Assembly (NCBI GenBank): GCA_021234155.1
Contig: JAJEKV010000060.1
Location: 5,852,323 to 5,916,322 of the forward strand
Reading direction: 5' to 3'
Length of the DNA stretch: 64,000 nt
Origin: Isoetes taiwanensis
Lineage: Eukaryota; Streptophyta; Lycopodiopsida; Isoetales; Isoetaceae
Both the position numbers and the translations under genes were made by a program. Shown here piece by piece: positions 39,325-49,913 of this stretch. The notes under the pieces are model-generated. The model was not told the DNA's origin. It was given only the letters and a program-made list of their open reading frames with translations, and made no database searches. Position 1 is the stretch's first letter, and each line of letters begins with the position of its first letter.

Positions 39325-40005
39325 TCAAGCAGCACTCTTAGCCTTCTTCAGCAAGTTGTAATTCTCTGCAACAAACCTTTCTTCATCCAATTTTAACAGA
39401 ACTTCATATCTGTGCTTCAAGGCTTCAGAAAACTCCAATTCAAGCTTGAGTGCCATCCTTAAAGAGGGTATCTCTAACTCGACTGGGATGACAGCTTCTA
39501 CTCCATATACTAAACTGAAAGGTGAGGCATTAGTAGCTGCTTTAGAGGTGATTCTATGAGCCCAAAGAGCGTCGTATAATCTCAAGTGCCAGTCCCTTTG
39601 GTTTTGGCAAACTGTTTTCTGCAAAACACCCTTAAGCACTTTGTTAGTAGACTCAGCTTGGCCATTTCCTTGAGGATAATAGGCTGAGCTTTTCACATGC
39701 CTGATCTTGAGGCTTGAAACAAGAAAATTAATCACCTCATTGATAAAAGTAGAGCCCCTATCAGTCAGAATTTTAAAGGGAATGCCAAACCTAGAGCAAA
39801 TATTTTCATGCAAAAATCTGGCAGTAGTATAGGCATTTGCTTTCCTTAAGGGTGCTGCTTCTGACCACTTAGTGAACGGGTCTGTAGCTACAACAATGTA
39901 TTCATGCTGGGCTGAGGATGGAGGATTGATAGGGCCAACATAGTCCAAACCCCAAACTTGAAATGGACCAGGGGATACAATTCCTATAAGAGGAGCAGGG
40001 TGCAA
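39325..40005 (-). CDS. Gypsy integrase core
   Basis: Catalyses cDNA insertion. The D-D-E residues are visible in VWGLDYVGPI, FKILTDRGSTFI and NGQAESTNKVLKGVL. The expected RVE neighbours DPFTKWSEA and HVKSSAYYPQ are present. The zinc-binding part lies in the separate frame at 40,084-40,401; a stop and frame break near 40,050 divides them. Confidence 0.92.
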   Translation of the reverse strand: MHPAPLIGIVSPGPFQVWGLDYVGPINPPSSAQHEYIVVATDPFTKWSEAAPLRKANAYTTARFLHENICSRFGIPFKILTDRGSTFINEVINFLVSSLKIRHVKSSAYYPQGNGQAESTNKVLKGVLQKTVCQNQRDWHLRLYDALWAHRITSKAATNASPFSLVYGVEAVIPVELEIPSLRMALKLELEFSEALKHRYEVLLKLDEERFVAENYNLLKKAKSAA

Positions 40006-40083
40006 GATTCTTTTGCCAAAGATCTGGCATCGATGATAGGTCTTTATAACATCATAACAATCTTTAAATAAATGAGGCCAAAA

Positions 40084-40401
40084 CTAACCAGACCTCAATA
40101 TTTTCTTGGCAGTTGTGTCTGCTGCAAAATGACCACCACAAACACCTTTGTGACTTTCAGCAAGTACCAGGGCAGCTTCATCTTCGTCAACACACCTTAA
40201 GAGCACACCATCCCTGTTTACCTTGCACAAAATGTCACCAACCAAGGAGTAAGTCAAACATTTTAACTTAAACTTGTAAGCTTGGCTTTTTGAAAATTCA
40301 GAGGGTATTTCTTGATACTGAAGGAGCCTCCTAATAGGTTGTTGCCAACCTTGAGTTTGTATGTCTGAAAAGTCCTGCTCATTTACAAAAAGGTTAGTCA
40401 T
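40084..40401 (-). pseudogene. Gypsy integrase zinc-binding (H2C2) segment
   Basis: Contains LRCVDEDEAALVLAESHKGVCGGHFAADTTAKKIL, recognisable in parts as the SHxGxCGGHxxxxxTxxKIL region that begins Gypsy integrases. The cysteine pair follows out of frame near 40,030. Confidence 0.8.
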
Positions 40402-40490
40402 TTCTTCTTCTTGTACAACTTCCTCATGTTCAAAGTAGGCAGCAGGTAAGTATAAACTCGGGTTGTTCAGTACATGAATGACCTTTACTC

Positions 40491-41018
40491 TTAAATCATA
40501 AGATTGGAGCTTACAAGCCCATCTATACCATACAAAAAAGGCATGGGGTTCTGTTGCATGTAGATAGTGGCTTGGGATTTTTGTAGAAGATGTCCCTGTC
40601 TGTCTATCAAAAAGATGAGAGCAGCAGCACTCCTTTCTACCTTAGCATACCTCTCTTCAGTTTGAGACCATTGCTTGCTTGCAAAAGCAATGGGGTGCCT
40701 ATCCTGCAAAATGGCAACTCCAGCAGACTTTTTAGTAATGGTTATATAAACTTGAAATGGTAATGAAAGGTCTGGAGTTTTTAAAAGTGTACAATGGCAA
40801 ATAGCCTCTATGATATACACCCTTAAGAAAGAGGTCATTCCCATAAATCCCTTGACTTCTTTAATTGTCCTGGGTGTTTGAAGCTTTTTTAAAGCTGTGA
40901 TCTTCTCTTCAGCTACTTGAAGGCCTTGAGCAGAAACCTCATGGCCTAGAAGCTGGCCTTTGGATGCCAAAAAGATGCACTTCTTTGGATTTAGATTAAC
41001 TCCAGTCTGTCTGCACAA
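40491..41018 (-). pseudogene. Gypsy RT end and RT-linked RNase H, degraded
   Basis: Reads NLNPKKCIFLASKGQLLGHEV (the RT thumb motif) and KGFMGMTSFLRVYI. A weak RNase H follows: VAILQDRHPIAFASKQWS, then RYAKVERSAAALIF. Several acidic residues expected for catalysis are not apparent, in line with the degenerate RT-linked RNase H of Tat elements that carry a second domain. Confidence 0.8.
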
Positions 41019-41065
41019 TGTAAATACCCTTGTTAGCTCTGAAATATGCGCATTTGTATCAGTAC

Positions 41066-42697
41066 CTAGGCCCTGAATTGCTCAGGAGTCATGCTTGCAA
41101 AGACAGTATCCATAGCTCTCTGAAATGTAGCAGGGGCATTCATTAATCCAAAAGGCATCCTTTTCATTGCATAAGTTCCCCATGGAGTAATGAAGGATGT
41201 CTTTGGCTGATCCTCCTTTTTAATGCTAATCTGATTAAAACCAGAGAAACCATCCAAAAATGAGTACATAGACTTGCCAGCCACTGCATAAAGGATTTCT
41301 TCCAAAAAGGGCAAAGGGTAACAATCTTTAACAGTAGCTTTATTTAGATCTCTATAATCCACACATATTCTGAGAGAACCATTCTTTTTTAGAATTGGAA
41401 CAATACAAGAAACCCAAGAAGGGTTCACAATGTCAACTATCAAACCTGACTCCTGCATTTTGAATAACTCCTGCTTGATAAGATCTAAAAGTGAGGAATT
41501 AATCCTTCTCAATCTCTGCATAACAAGTTTAGTATCTTCACGAACTTTTATCTCAAACTCACAAATGCTTCTATCAACCCCTTTCAATTCTGAATATTCC
41601 CATGCAAAGACATCCACCCAATCTTCAAAGTACTTAACCATTTTACCTTGGCAATCCTTATCATATAGATCTCCCATTTGCAAAGTTCTGGACATACCTC
41701 CCTTATGCACTTCAAGCTCTTTGTGTGATTCCTCTTGTGCTAGGTTGATGGTCAAAATAGGATGAAATTGAGAGAGCTCATCTTCATCTAGGACATCTTC
41801 CTTGATAGCTCCCTCAGATAGATGCTCTAAGAGTGTCTTCCTGCACAAAGAATCTGCCTCAAAGTTTTGGGACCTTGGAATATGATAAATTTCCCAATGA
41901 TCAAAAAAAGTTAGCAATTCTCGAGCTTGTATGTTCAGATCCTCCATATCTTGATGCTTTGTTCGGTATTCTCCCAAAATCTGCTTGCAAACAAGTTGTG
42001 AGTCTCCATAGATAATAATATAAGAAATATTCATGAACCTTGCTTCCTGTAGGCCTGCAATGAGGGCCATATACTCTGCTGCATTAGAAGAAATATTAGG
42101 ATGAATTCTCCCTACCTTAGCCATCAGCTTAAAATCTGCATCCTTTAGAATAGCAGCAGAAGAAGCAATCCCTAATTTTTTAGACATACCTCCATCAAAC
42201 CAAAGGTAGGCCTTGTTTGCTTTTGGATCAGAGAACTCTACTTGAGCAAAGTTGATAACTTCTTCACTCATATCAACATTTAAACCTAAACTGTAGACTC
42301 CTAGCTCCTCTTCCTGCAATATATCTACATCTATGAACCTAATATTAGCAGAAGGGTCAGTTTTGTTTACCAGTTTAATGGAATTTGTTCCATTTGAAAT
42401 AGTGCAAATGCCTTCAGACCATATAGGCCTAGCATCTACTGTTTTCATCCACCTTCTTCCCAATAATAAATCATAGATGTTAGCATGATTAACATTCTCA
42501 AAATCAACAACCACAAATGTAGCTAAGACAATGATTCCTCCTGTATTAACAGAAACATTCCTCACCACTCCCTTTGGTACTACCTTAGCATTAGAAAAGG
42601 ATTTTAGAACAATAGAAGTGTTGTCCTCTACCTTGAGATTCAGTGTTTTCATAACATGACAAGGCATGACATTTAGAGAAGAACCTCCATCCAGCAA
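41066..42697 (-). CDS. Gypsy protease - extra RNase H - reverse transcriptase
   Basis: One open frame of 543 codons. Protease: LLDGGSSLNVMPC, then IYDLLLGRRWM. Next (~residues 160-290) comes a complete type I RNase H: AYLWFDGGMSKKLG (first Asp), NAAEYMALIAGLQEA (Glu), IIIYGDSQLVCKQI (Asp) and QNFEADSLCRK (final Asp). RT follows with SWVSCIVPILKKNGSLRICVDYRDLNKAT, YSFLDGFSGFNQI and MPFGLMNAPATFQRAMD; the YxDD region lies just past the frame end, where it is broken. The extra RNase H lies upstream of RT. The frame is open upstream to two consecutive TAG codons (42,773-42,778) that separate it, in frame, from the gag-side ORF. Confidence 0.93.
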   Translation of the reverse strand: MLDGGSSLNVMPCHVMKTLNLKVEDNTSIVLKSFSNAKVVPKGVVRNVSVNTGGIIVLATFVVVDFENVNHANIYDLLLGRRWMKTVDARPIWSEGICTISNGTNSIKLVNKTDPSANIRFIDVDILQEEELGVYSLGLNVDMSEEVINFAQVEFSDPKANKAYLWFDGGMSKKLGIASSAAILKDADFKLMAKVGRIHPNISSNAAEYMALIAGLQEARFMNISYIIIYGDSQLVCKQILGEYRTKHQDMEDLNIQARELLTFFDHWEIYHIPRSQNFEADSLCRKTLLEHLSEGAIKEDVLDEDELSQFHPILTINLAQEESHKELEVHKGGMSRTLQMGDLYDKDCQGKMVKYFEDWVDVFAWEYSELKGVDRSICEFEIKVREDTKLVMQRLRRINSSLLDLIKQELFKMQESGLIVDIVNPSWVSCIVPILKKNGSLRICVDYRDLNKATVKDCYPLPFLEEILYAVAGKSMYSFLDGFSGFNQISIKKEDQPKTSFITPWGTYAMKRMPFGLMNAPATFQRAMDTVFASMTPEQFRA

Positions 42698-42775
42698 GAC
42701 CTTATCTAAATGGGAAGTACCTATAGTAGCACTACAAGTAAAAGCACACGGATCTTCATTGCTCGTGTAAGGCTA

Positions 42776-43588
42776 CTAAAAATTGTTGCAAGTCTCTGCA
42801 GCAATTTCTTCAACATTTAGGGTATTCTTGATAAACTTTTCCCTGTATGATGGTGCAATCCTCAATAGAGTTAGTAAGTCTACAGTAACCTTGGAGTTTT
42901 TCATAAGCAATTCAAATTCATCAAGCTCAGAATCTTTCTGTTTATACCTTTGAGCAGGGGGAGGAGCTACAACCTGGAGATTTGGCTGAAATGTTACCTT
43001 AGGAGCTGCAATTGGTGGAACAGAACTTGCAGAGGTACCTGAATGGAGCCTAGCACGTGTTTGCACAACCATAACATCTTGTTCTTCTTGCTCTTCTGCA
43101 CAGATCTCCATAAAACTAACGTTTGACACCTGTTTACCTTTTTCTTGCTTTGCAAGGTAATTCTTGACACTGCAGAACTTCTCCTCATGACCTATCTCCT
43201 TACAAAAGGAACAAATAGGACATTCTCTACCAAAATGAACCCTTCTGTGGCATTTAGGACAAGATCTTGCAAAGCAATTTTCAGCTCTATGATAGGGCTT
43301 ACCACAATTTGTGCATTCAGGTATGGTAGAGCTAGAAGAAAGAGCATTCTTACTGTTTTTTAGCTCCATGAGCTGTTTGGTAACTTCTAAAAGAGCTTCA
43401 GATACCTTGCTTATCTCAGATTTCATTTCTGAAACCTGAGGGTCTAACTCTTCAGCTTTTGGCTTCTTCTTTTCCTTCTGAACTGTATACACAGGGGCAT
43501 CATTAGCATAATGTAACTCCTGTTCAGTATCATGATGAGGAGGGTAGAATGGATCTCTGACTTCTTCATCAGGCAAATAGCTTAGCAT
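42776..43588 (-). CDS. Gypsy gag C-terminal part with three zinc knuckles
   Basis: An acidic-basic linker with a coiled stretch is followed by three CxxC-x4-H-x4-C knuckles in tandem: CTNCGKPYHRAENC, CPKCHRRVHFGREC and CSFCKEIGHEEKFC. These bind the packaged RNA. The product ends at TAG, followed by a second TAG and then the in-frame protease-RT ORF. It overlaps the gag N-terminal ORF by 20 bases in a different frame. Confidence 0.9.
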   Translation of the reverse strand: MLSYLPDEEVRDPFYPPHHDTEQELHYANDAPVYTVQKEKKKPKAEELDPQVSEMKSEISKVSEALLEVTKQLMELKNSKNALSSSSTIPECTNCGKPYHRAENCFARSCPKCHRRVHFGRECPICSFCKEIGHEEKFCSVKNYLAKQEKGKQVSNVSFMEICAEEQEEQDVMVVQTRARLHSGTSASSVPPIAAPKVTFQPNLQVVAPPPAQRYKQKDSELDEFELLMKNSKVTVDLLTLLRIAPSYREKFIKNTLNVEEIAAETCNNF

Positions 43589-44243
43589 CTCTCTTTACAA
43601 ATGTCTTATGGATAGAATCTAGTTCACCAAACTTTTGAAGTTTTAATAACTTCTTATAGATCTTAGGCCTGGACATCAAACCTCTGATAAAGGAAGCAAC
43701 CAGATGCAAGGTTGGATGGGAAACCTGGTTCCTTTTACACACCAGCAAATAAGAGTTAAATCTTTCCACATACTGTTTTACACTTTCACCAGATTTAATA
43801 GAAAAGGAATTGAGCTCAAAAACAAGATCCTGGGGTGAAGTAGTCTTACCAAACCTTGACAGAAATCTTTGTTCCAATTCATCCCAATTAGTGCCTATTG
43901 ACAGTTCAAAATCTAACCAGGACCTGGCCTCATCACCTTTCATGCATTTGGTAAACTCAGCAAACCTGGTACCTTTCTTCTTTCCATGCTCCTCATAATA
44001 TTCTTCAAAATTCTTCAAGAAATGGTTATCATTCATGGAAGAATCATAACAAGGGGAAGAAACAGGTATAGTAAGCTCAAAATGATAAGGAGCTTGTGGA
44101 GGAAAAGGCAAAGTAGAAACATTTGTAACATTTGTTGTGGAACTGGTAGCCACTTTCATGCTTACCCCTACTAGATCTGGTTGACCTGTTACCTCAGGTT
44201 GTTCAGCAGGCTCAGCAGTTTTTCTTGGTGCCATGGAGTTCAA
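43569..44243 (-). CDS. Gypsy gag, capsid region
   Basis: A retrotransposon gag domain is visible in MKGDEARSWLDFELSIG, WDELEQRFLSRFGK, SIKSGESVKQYVERF and VASFIRGLMSRPKI. The first ATG with a protein-like N-terminus is at 44,243 (or ATG 44,234, MAPRKTAEPAE), 35-45 bases after the 5' LTR. The frame ends where the zinc-knuckle frame begins, so a one-base change probably split one gag. Confidence 0.9.
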   Translation of the reverse strand: MNSMAPRKTAEPAEQPEVTGQPDLVGVSMKVATSSTTNVTNVSTLPFPPQAPYHFELTIPVSSPCYDSSMNDNHFLKNFEEYYEEHGKKKGTRFAEFTKCMKGDEARSWLDFELSIGTNWDELEQRFLSRFGKTTSPQDLVFELNSFSIKSGESVKQYVERFNSYLLVCKRNQVSHPTLHLVASFIRGLMSRPKIYKKLLKLQKFGELDSIHKTFVKRDAKLFA

Positions 44244-44258
44244 CTTCCAGGTGAAGAT

Positions 44259-44274
44259 CTCGGTAGAACCTCCA
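44259..44274 (-). other. Gypsy primer-binding site candidate
   Basis: In minus sense TGGAGGTTCTACCGAG starts 3 bases after the 5' LTR end. It begins with the TGG expected from a tRNA CCA end. I cannot name the tRNA. Confidence 0.55.
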
Positions 44275-44277
44275 AAA

Positions 44278-46658
44278 TGTTAGCCTAAAACCTGGAATTT
44301 TAGTCTAACCTCAAAGGAAGTTCAAACAAAGTGGTTAGAACCTCCAGACCACTTAGGGTGATCAATCCTTTTCAAGAAAATTAATTTTGAAGTGCTGGTT
44401 TTCTCAAAATCACTAAAGTCCCTGAAACTGAAAAAACTATCAAAGCAAAATCTGACCTTGCAGACAAACCCTATGAGATTTTTGAGATCTGATTGGTGGT
44501 ACAGATGGTCAACAAGTAGAGGAAACTTTTGGAGAAAATTTGGCTTGATTTGAATAAAGGAAGGTCAATAAAAGCGAGGTCAAAGTCAGGTCAAAAAGTT
44601 GGCCAGTGCCAAAACAGAGAGCCAAAATTTGCAGATGGAGTTTGATAAAGAATCTTGGGTTGGGATCTATGCAGATAGCTTCAGAATAGCCTCTAGATCA
44701 CGTGCATAAGGTTTAAATAGCAAAAGGATGATTTAGTTTTTTTTTTTAGTAGCCAAAGCTAAAAAAACAAACTCTGTAACAGTTGTGAAGAAAAGTCTTT
44801 TTATATGTTTTCTCTGAATATATAGACTTCTAAGATCTTTACAAAGATGAAATGCAACTACCTGAAGGGAACATAACTTGGAATAAATATTTTTGGCTTT
44901 GTATTTAGTTTTAAGCTTTTAAAAAAAAAACAATGCAGAGTTACCAAAAAATGAATGAACAATGATGACAATAATTTTCCAGGCAAAGACTATGCATTAT
45001 AGCAATGTAATACAGAAAATTTGATAGTGTCAAAAGGGTATTACCAAAGTTTGAAAAATAATAGTGCTTGAGAGCAAATTCCAGGGCTGTCTGAGCCTCT
45101 AAAGAGCCTCAAAACTACCAATGAAGGAAAATGAAATTATTATTTGAGTTGCAGTTGAAGTGCCTCAATGTTGAACAGGTCACACCGGTTAGATCTTCAA
45201 TTTTGAGCAGAGCAGAGTAGAATCTGAGCAGAGTAGAGCAAGGTAATATCAAAAATATTCAATGCGCCAAGATCACAGAGGTCTATCTCTGAGGGGACGT
45301 GTCGATTTGATCTGCATTGCCGGTTTAAAAACTGTTCTTCCCACAAACTAGCTCGGCCGAGTGATTTAAGGCCAAATTTGAGCAATTCTTCCCGGATCAA
45401 GTGCCACAGAGGATCCCCAAGGTGTCGGAAAAGGTTCGGGAGGTAATTTTGGGTGACATTTGGCGGGCTTCAATCAGATTTAGGCACGAATTGGCCGGAT
45501 TTAGCAGTTTCCCCTATTTTTTAGGGTTCGTCGAAAAACTCTTAACTGTTATATATCCCACACGCCGAAAAGGTTTTGGCAGCTTCTGTATATAACGAAT
45601 AATGCTGACGTGTCTAATAACTTTGCGTGCCACGCAGTGGCAATAGATAGGGTAGATAGGCTAGAATAGGTTTTTTATTTTTATGGCACGCATCCCAAGA
45701 ATCCAAATTTGAAGGCCTTTACAAGGGTTTTTTCAAAATTTAAAAAGGCCAAATTAGCTCCTTTTTGACAAGCTTTCTTTCTATAGAAATTTTAGGTCGA
45801 ACTGAAACATTTGAATTTTGGCCCCTTTAACCCATGGTCAATGAACACTGCAACTTGGGGATGGTGAAAAAATCATGGAAAAAGATGGGAAAAAGGTGCA
45901 AATAGGCTATAATAGGGTTTAGGAAGATGAAATGAGGGTGAAAGTAGAGTTTTCTTGCCTTTTTCAGTTTTCAAGATCTTTAGGGGGCAATTCTCAAATG
46001 AAGGTAGGATCAATAAAAAATGGGTAGGGGAAAGATGAGAAAAGGACTCAAAGGTGGAAAAAATGGTGAAAGAAAGGTTTTTTGAAGGCTCTTGGGATAT
46101 AAAAAAGGTGGATATAAGATGAATGGAATGGAGAACAAAAATGGGTACCTCTGTAGCACTTGATTTCATCACATATTATTTCTAAAGCTCAAATCATACC
46201 TCATAGTGAAAATAAGTTTGCTCAAAAGCCTAAGGGCCTTCCAAACTTCTATAAGGGTCTTCCAAACTTCAAGGCTAGAATAAGAGCAAATTTCACTTCC
46301 AAGATGGTATTCTCATGTGTGTGACCTCAAAACTAATAATGTAACTCAAGCAAGCTTCATAAGGTTGAACTTTGGTAAAATGCCTTGTGACTCCTTGATA
46401 AACTTGCTATAGCCTTTGCCTGGTCTTCAAATCAAAGGGAAAATGTTAAACAAATGGGAATGTGACTAGAAAGGTGCTTTACCTCAAGGAAAAGACTAGA
46501 CTATAAAATGAGATCCCCAATGCCTTCCAATCTTGGTCAAATGTCTTCCAAACTCTAGTGGGATCACAATAGCCTGGAACTTTTCTTTAGAGGAAATATA
46601 AATGAAACAACAGTTCTGATACATAAATGCTGGTCCATGTTGCCAAAAATGGGCAACA
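44278..46658 (-). repeat. Gypsy 5' LTR (right), 2,381 bp
   Basis: Undisrupted partner of the left LTR, starting TGTTGCCCATTTTTGG in minus sense. It contains an open 67-codon frame also present in the left LTR (45,197-45,400), probably chance. Confidence 0.93.
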
Positions 46659-46663
46659 GATGC
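46659..46663. repeat. Gypsy target-site duplication, right (GATGC)
   Basis: Matches 34,604-34,608. Confidence 0.9.
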
Positions 46664-47060
46664 CTTGCTTTTTGGTAGACATACTCACTTCTGAATCAAT
46701 ATGACTGCTTCGTCCATCTAATAGAATCATATGCGGCCTTTGTTGTGAGACACCTCCAAGCACCCTGCTCTGAATGTGAGTCATCCATGACTTTGAAGAG
46801 TTTTGTGGCCATCCATGCATTTGACAGCACTGTTGAACAACCCCTTCGTCACACGCACTAATGTAGTTTGCCTTCACCACCTTGCCGTTGAAAATGTAAA
46901 AGTTCTTAAATACATTCACATAAACATGGGTGACCCACTCCCTGGCATTTATGACAACATCACTAACATCTTGGGCACCTTTCTGTACAATGATCTTTAG
47001 TCCCCTAGCCTTGCCCCACCCCCACCCCCTCACCCCTCAATGCTAGTCTCATCAACATTC
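46664..47060 (-). pseudogene. pogo-like DDE transposase, middle part
   Basis: Reading minus: VWNVDETSI (first catalytic Asp, about 47,050), then after a frame change VKANYISACDEG and PHMILLDGRSSHIDSEV (second catalytic Asp). The frame continues to the GATGC at the Gypsy boundary. Together with 33,619-34,603 all three catalytic acids are accounted for. The region upstream of NVDET, including the DNA-binding domain, is lost where the chromovirus LTR starts at 47,143. Confidence 0.85.
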
Positions 47061-47142
47061 CAAACCCTGGATGCAGGGAATTGGCGTGTAAGGTCCATGT
47101 AAGGTCCGTGTAGAACATTTCCAGGTTATGTTAGTTCATGGT

Positions 47143-48759
47143 TGTGACGCTCCCTGAATATATACGACCCCCCATCGTATACATATGGGGACTTTCCCCT
47201 CCCATGGCAACCGACTTGCCATGAGCAGGGCCCTCCGTCTGACCTGGGCATCTGCGTAGAGATGCTCGGGTGAAGGACACGGAGGTGTCATTCGGCCCAC
47301 GCCTTCGATGGGCTCCTACGTCGCGGAAGCATGAATACAAGGATTAGCACACAGCATAAATCATATATAAATAACCACCACGAAGGGTGGCGCGTCCATC
47401 CCAATAACAACGGTAAAGAATATGCATCTAAAACTAAGAAAACACCCCAAACCTCAGGTTCTACCCCGGCTCAGACTTCAGTGAGGATTGACTGACGGCT
47501 GGGCCTTAAGAGATCAGCAGACCGAGTCTTGGCATGGCGTTGGCTGGCATAGAACATCGGCTAGGGTTGTCCACTCCATCCGCCCCTCCCGTGCACACTT
47601 TGCAGATGGGTCGATTCACGCTATGGCTTCGCTATAGCCTTCCGGAGACGCAGACTCAAGGTATCACCCTTTTGAGCCTACTCCAGGGTTCATGACGCCC
47701 CAGTCCGATGAGGCAGGTCAGGGAAGCGTCCCCTTCCAGGATCACAGTGGTTCCATGGGTGAGCTAGAGAATACGTGCCGCATCAGCGACCCCCGCATCC
47801 GTACCCAACTTACTCACCCTAATTCTACTCAAAGTGCAAGATGCTCCATACGGATCACACCTCTACACCCAGGGAGTGTCAGACCCATACCCGGCCCTCT
47901 CCGTGACCGGCTATCAGGCCTAGCCCACTGTAGGAGTCTCAGGAGCCTTTTATGTTCGTGCAAGACCCCACCCCCACTTCACCACTGTGTCCCTTATCTG
48001 GTGCTAAGCCAGACCATAGCATCTACGACCCGGTGGTCTCTTGTACACATGCCGCAACTAATGGGAATATTACAGGGCTCTAGCTAGGAGCATACTATCA
48101 TACTTGAGCTCAGAGGTCTCTACCCCCCTTTAAATCCCTGTTTAATGGAAGCTACCGAAATACTTCATAGATACATCAACCAATTCCTTAACAGAGCACC
48201 TATTCATAATTGAAATGTAATCCTACTTACCAGAGAAGGGTTAATCTCAACAAAGGCAATCAGCAAAGAGAGTACTACAGTACTATCCTATAAGTCACAA
48301 GCTAACTACTACTAACCCGTGTTTCGGCTGGAACCGTTATCGAGAGGGGCTTCCATGATCTTTGCAAAGTAGGGTGGCAGAAATGTGCGACTAGTGGTGA
48401 TTTAGTGAATTTGGTGAAGTCTGCAACAGTCCTTGGGCGCTCAGCTGCTCCTTGGGCGCTCAACTGGTTGGTTACTGGCTGATAAGGGGGGTGGTGATCC
48501 ACCTTATTGGATCCAATTAGCAATCCCCATGCTGGCCAATCGAGTTTGGCCAGGTGGTGCCTTCCCAAACCATAATTAACTTAGTTATTATTAATTTCCT
48601 AAATCATAGGTTACTATCCTTAATGTTTTAATTAACATAGCTAATTAAATCCCTTTTAGGTCAACCCCCTAGGTTACCGTACCCCATGGTGGCGTATCTA
48701 TACTGGGTGACGTGTCAATGTATTTGTACATATACCGTATAAATACTTGGAACGTCACA
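47143..48759 (-). repeat. chromovirus 3' LTR (left), 1,617 bp
   Basis: Boundaries are TGTGACG at the left and CGTCACA at the right, a perfect 7-bp terminal inversion. A purine tract follows on the element side. The first ~110 bases resemble those at 62,564 (shared GACTTGCCATGAGCAGGG). No coding capacity is expected. Confidence 0.85.
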
Positions 48760-48774
48760 TTCTCCCCTCCTTAG
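48760..48774 (-). other. chromovirus polypurine tract
   Basis: In minus sense CTAAGGAGGGGAGAA abuts the TGTGACG start of the 3' LTR. Confidence 0.85.
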
Positions 48775-48858
48775 AATTAATGCTGTTCTCAGCATTAGGG
48801 TTAGATATATTTATAGGATATGACATTATGAAGGAAAGTAATCCCATATTTCCAAAGG

Positions 48859-48899
<41 letters not shown>

Positions 48900-49371
48900 C
48901 TTTGAAGTTGAAAACAGTTTAAGCACCAAGGTGCATTTCACATGATTATGATAATCAAAAGTTCAAGGACCTAAGTCCAATACCAACATGAGAGTAACAC
49001 CAAAACATGATGTGTAGACAAAATAAAACTGAAGAAATCGGACCATCAGCACCCCTCTAACATGGGTAGGTCACGTACTGCTCACTGGCCTGCACATGTC
49101 AGTATATCAGTATATATAATTAGATTGTGGTTGAAGGGACCACCCCCTTAAATTAAATAAAAGAAAAGTCTATCTATCAGGGAACCTATCATGTCTATGG
49201 TTTGCAATTCATTGCAGCATAGATGGTGAAGTTCCCATTATAGCCGAGATGAACGCGACGTATTACTAGATGCTCTGCAAGCAAGTCATGGTCAGGTCAA
49301 TGTTGACAGTACACCACGTCCTAGAGAACACAAGGTGATCTCATCATCGGTAACTATTATTTAGGATGCAT
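48775..49371. other. chromovirus 3' untranslated region with (AT)n
   Basis: No ORF. A 35-base (AT)n microsatellite lies at 48,861-48,895. Confidence 0.7.
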
Positions 49372-49881
49372 CTACCCTTCTAAGGCGCTACTCTTGGCAA
49401 TCAAGCTTCCAAGCTTACCGCCGGTTGCGGGGTTGATAGCATCGTTGATGGTGCGGCCTTGAGATTCCCGCATGAAGTCCGGATAATGCTTGTCAAGGTC
49501 TATTTTCATCACCCAAGTAGCATCCTCAACTGGTAAGTGCTTCCACTTAACCAAATATTGCAACATTTGAGTCCTTCTGGTTTGTTTATAAGCGCGATCA
49601 AGAAGAGCTTCAGGTATTATCTCGAGCTGCTCCTCTGTCATTTCGAGGAGGGTTGGGGTATCCAAAACCTCCTCTGGATCAGGGGTGTGTTGCTTCAGAA
49701 GACTTACGTGAAAGACCTTGTGGATCTTCAAGCGGGGCGACAAATCCAAGCGATATGCCTGCTCTCCAACACGCTCAATAATTTTGAACGGTCCAGCCCA
49801 TCTGGGTGCCAACTTCTTGCAGTTGCCAATCTTAAGCTTGGCTTGCTTCACCTTAATCTTAAGCCAAACAGATTCGCCCAC
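49372..49881 (-). CDS. chromovirus integrase tail and chromodomain
   Basis: GESVWLKIKVKQ and KLAPRWAGPFKIIERVGEQAYRL are the GPY/F-type integrase end. RLKIHKVFHVSLLKQHTPD links to a chromodomain, LQYLVKWKHLPVEDATWV, which in such elements targets insertion to heterochromatin. The frame ends normally. A frame break near 49,890 separates it from the integrase core. Confidence 0.92.
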   Translation of the reverse strand: MGESVWLKIKVKQAKLKIGNCKKLAPRWAGPFKIIERVGEQAYRLDLSPRLKIHKVFHVSLLKQHTPDPEEVLDTPTLLEMTEEQLEIIPEALLDRAYKQTRRTQMLQYLVKWKHLPVEDATWVMKIDLDKHYPDFMRESQGRTINDAINPATGGKLGSLIAKSSALEG

Positions 49882-49913
49882 CTGAAAAACGCTGGGGGTT
49901 ACAGGTTTATCGG

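Larger units (their letters stand above)
34609..46658 (-). mobile_element. Tat-like Gypsy LTR retrotransposon (12 kb) nested in a transposase
   Basis: LTRs start TGTTGCCC and end GGCTAACA in minus sense, have a GATGC TSD and flank a ~5.8-kb internal region. Coding order: gag, three zinc knuckles, protease, an extra RNase H, RT, RT-linked RNase H, integrase. The right LTR is 2,381 bp. The left is 3,881 bp because a MITE and a LINE fragment inserted into it. LTR similarity is high apart from those insertions and a ~340-bp gap. Coding frames carry several breaks, so it is not autonomous. The split transposase coding sequence confirms the insertion. Confidence 0.95.

Noticed and set aside
45197-45400. 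67-aa ORF present in both Gypsy LTRs
   Set aside because: Conserved only because LTRs are copies of each other; no domain.
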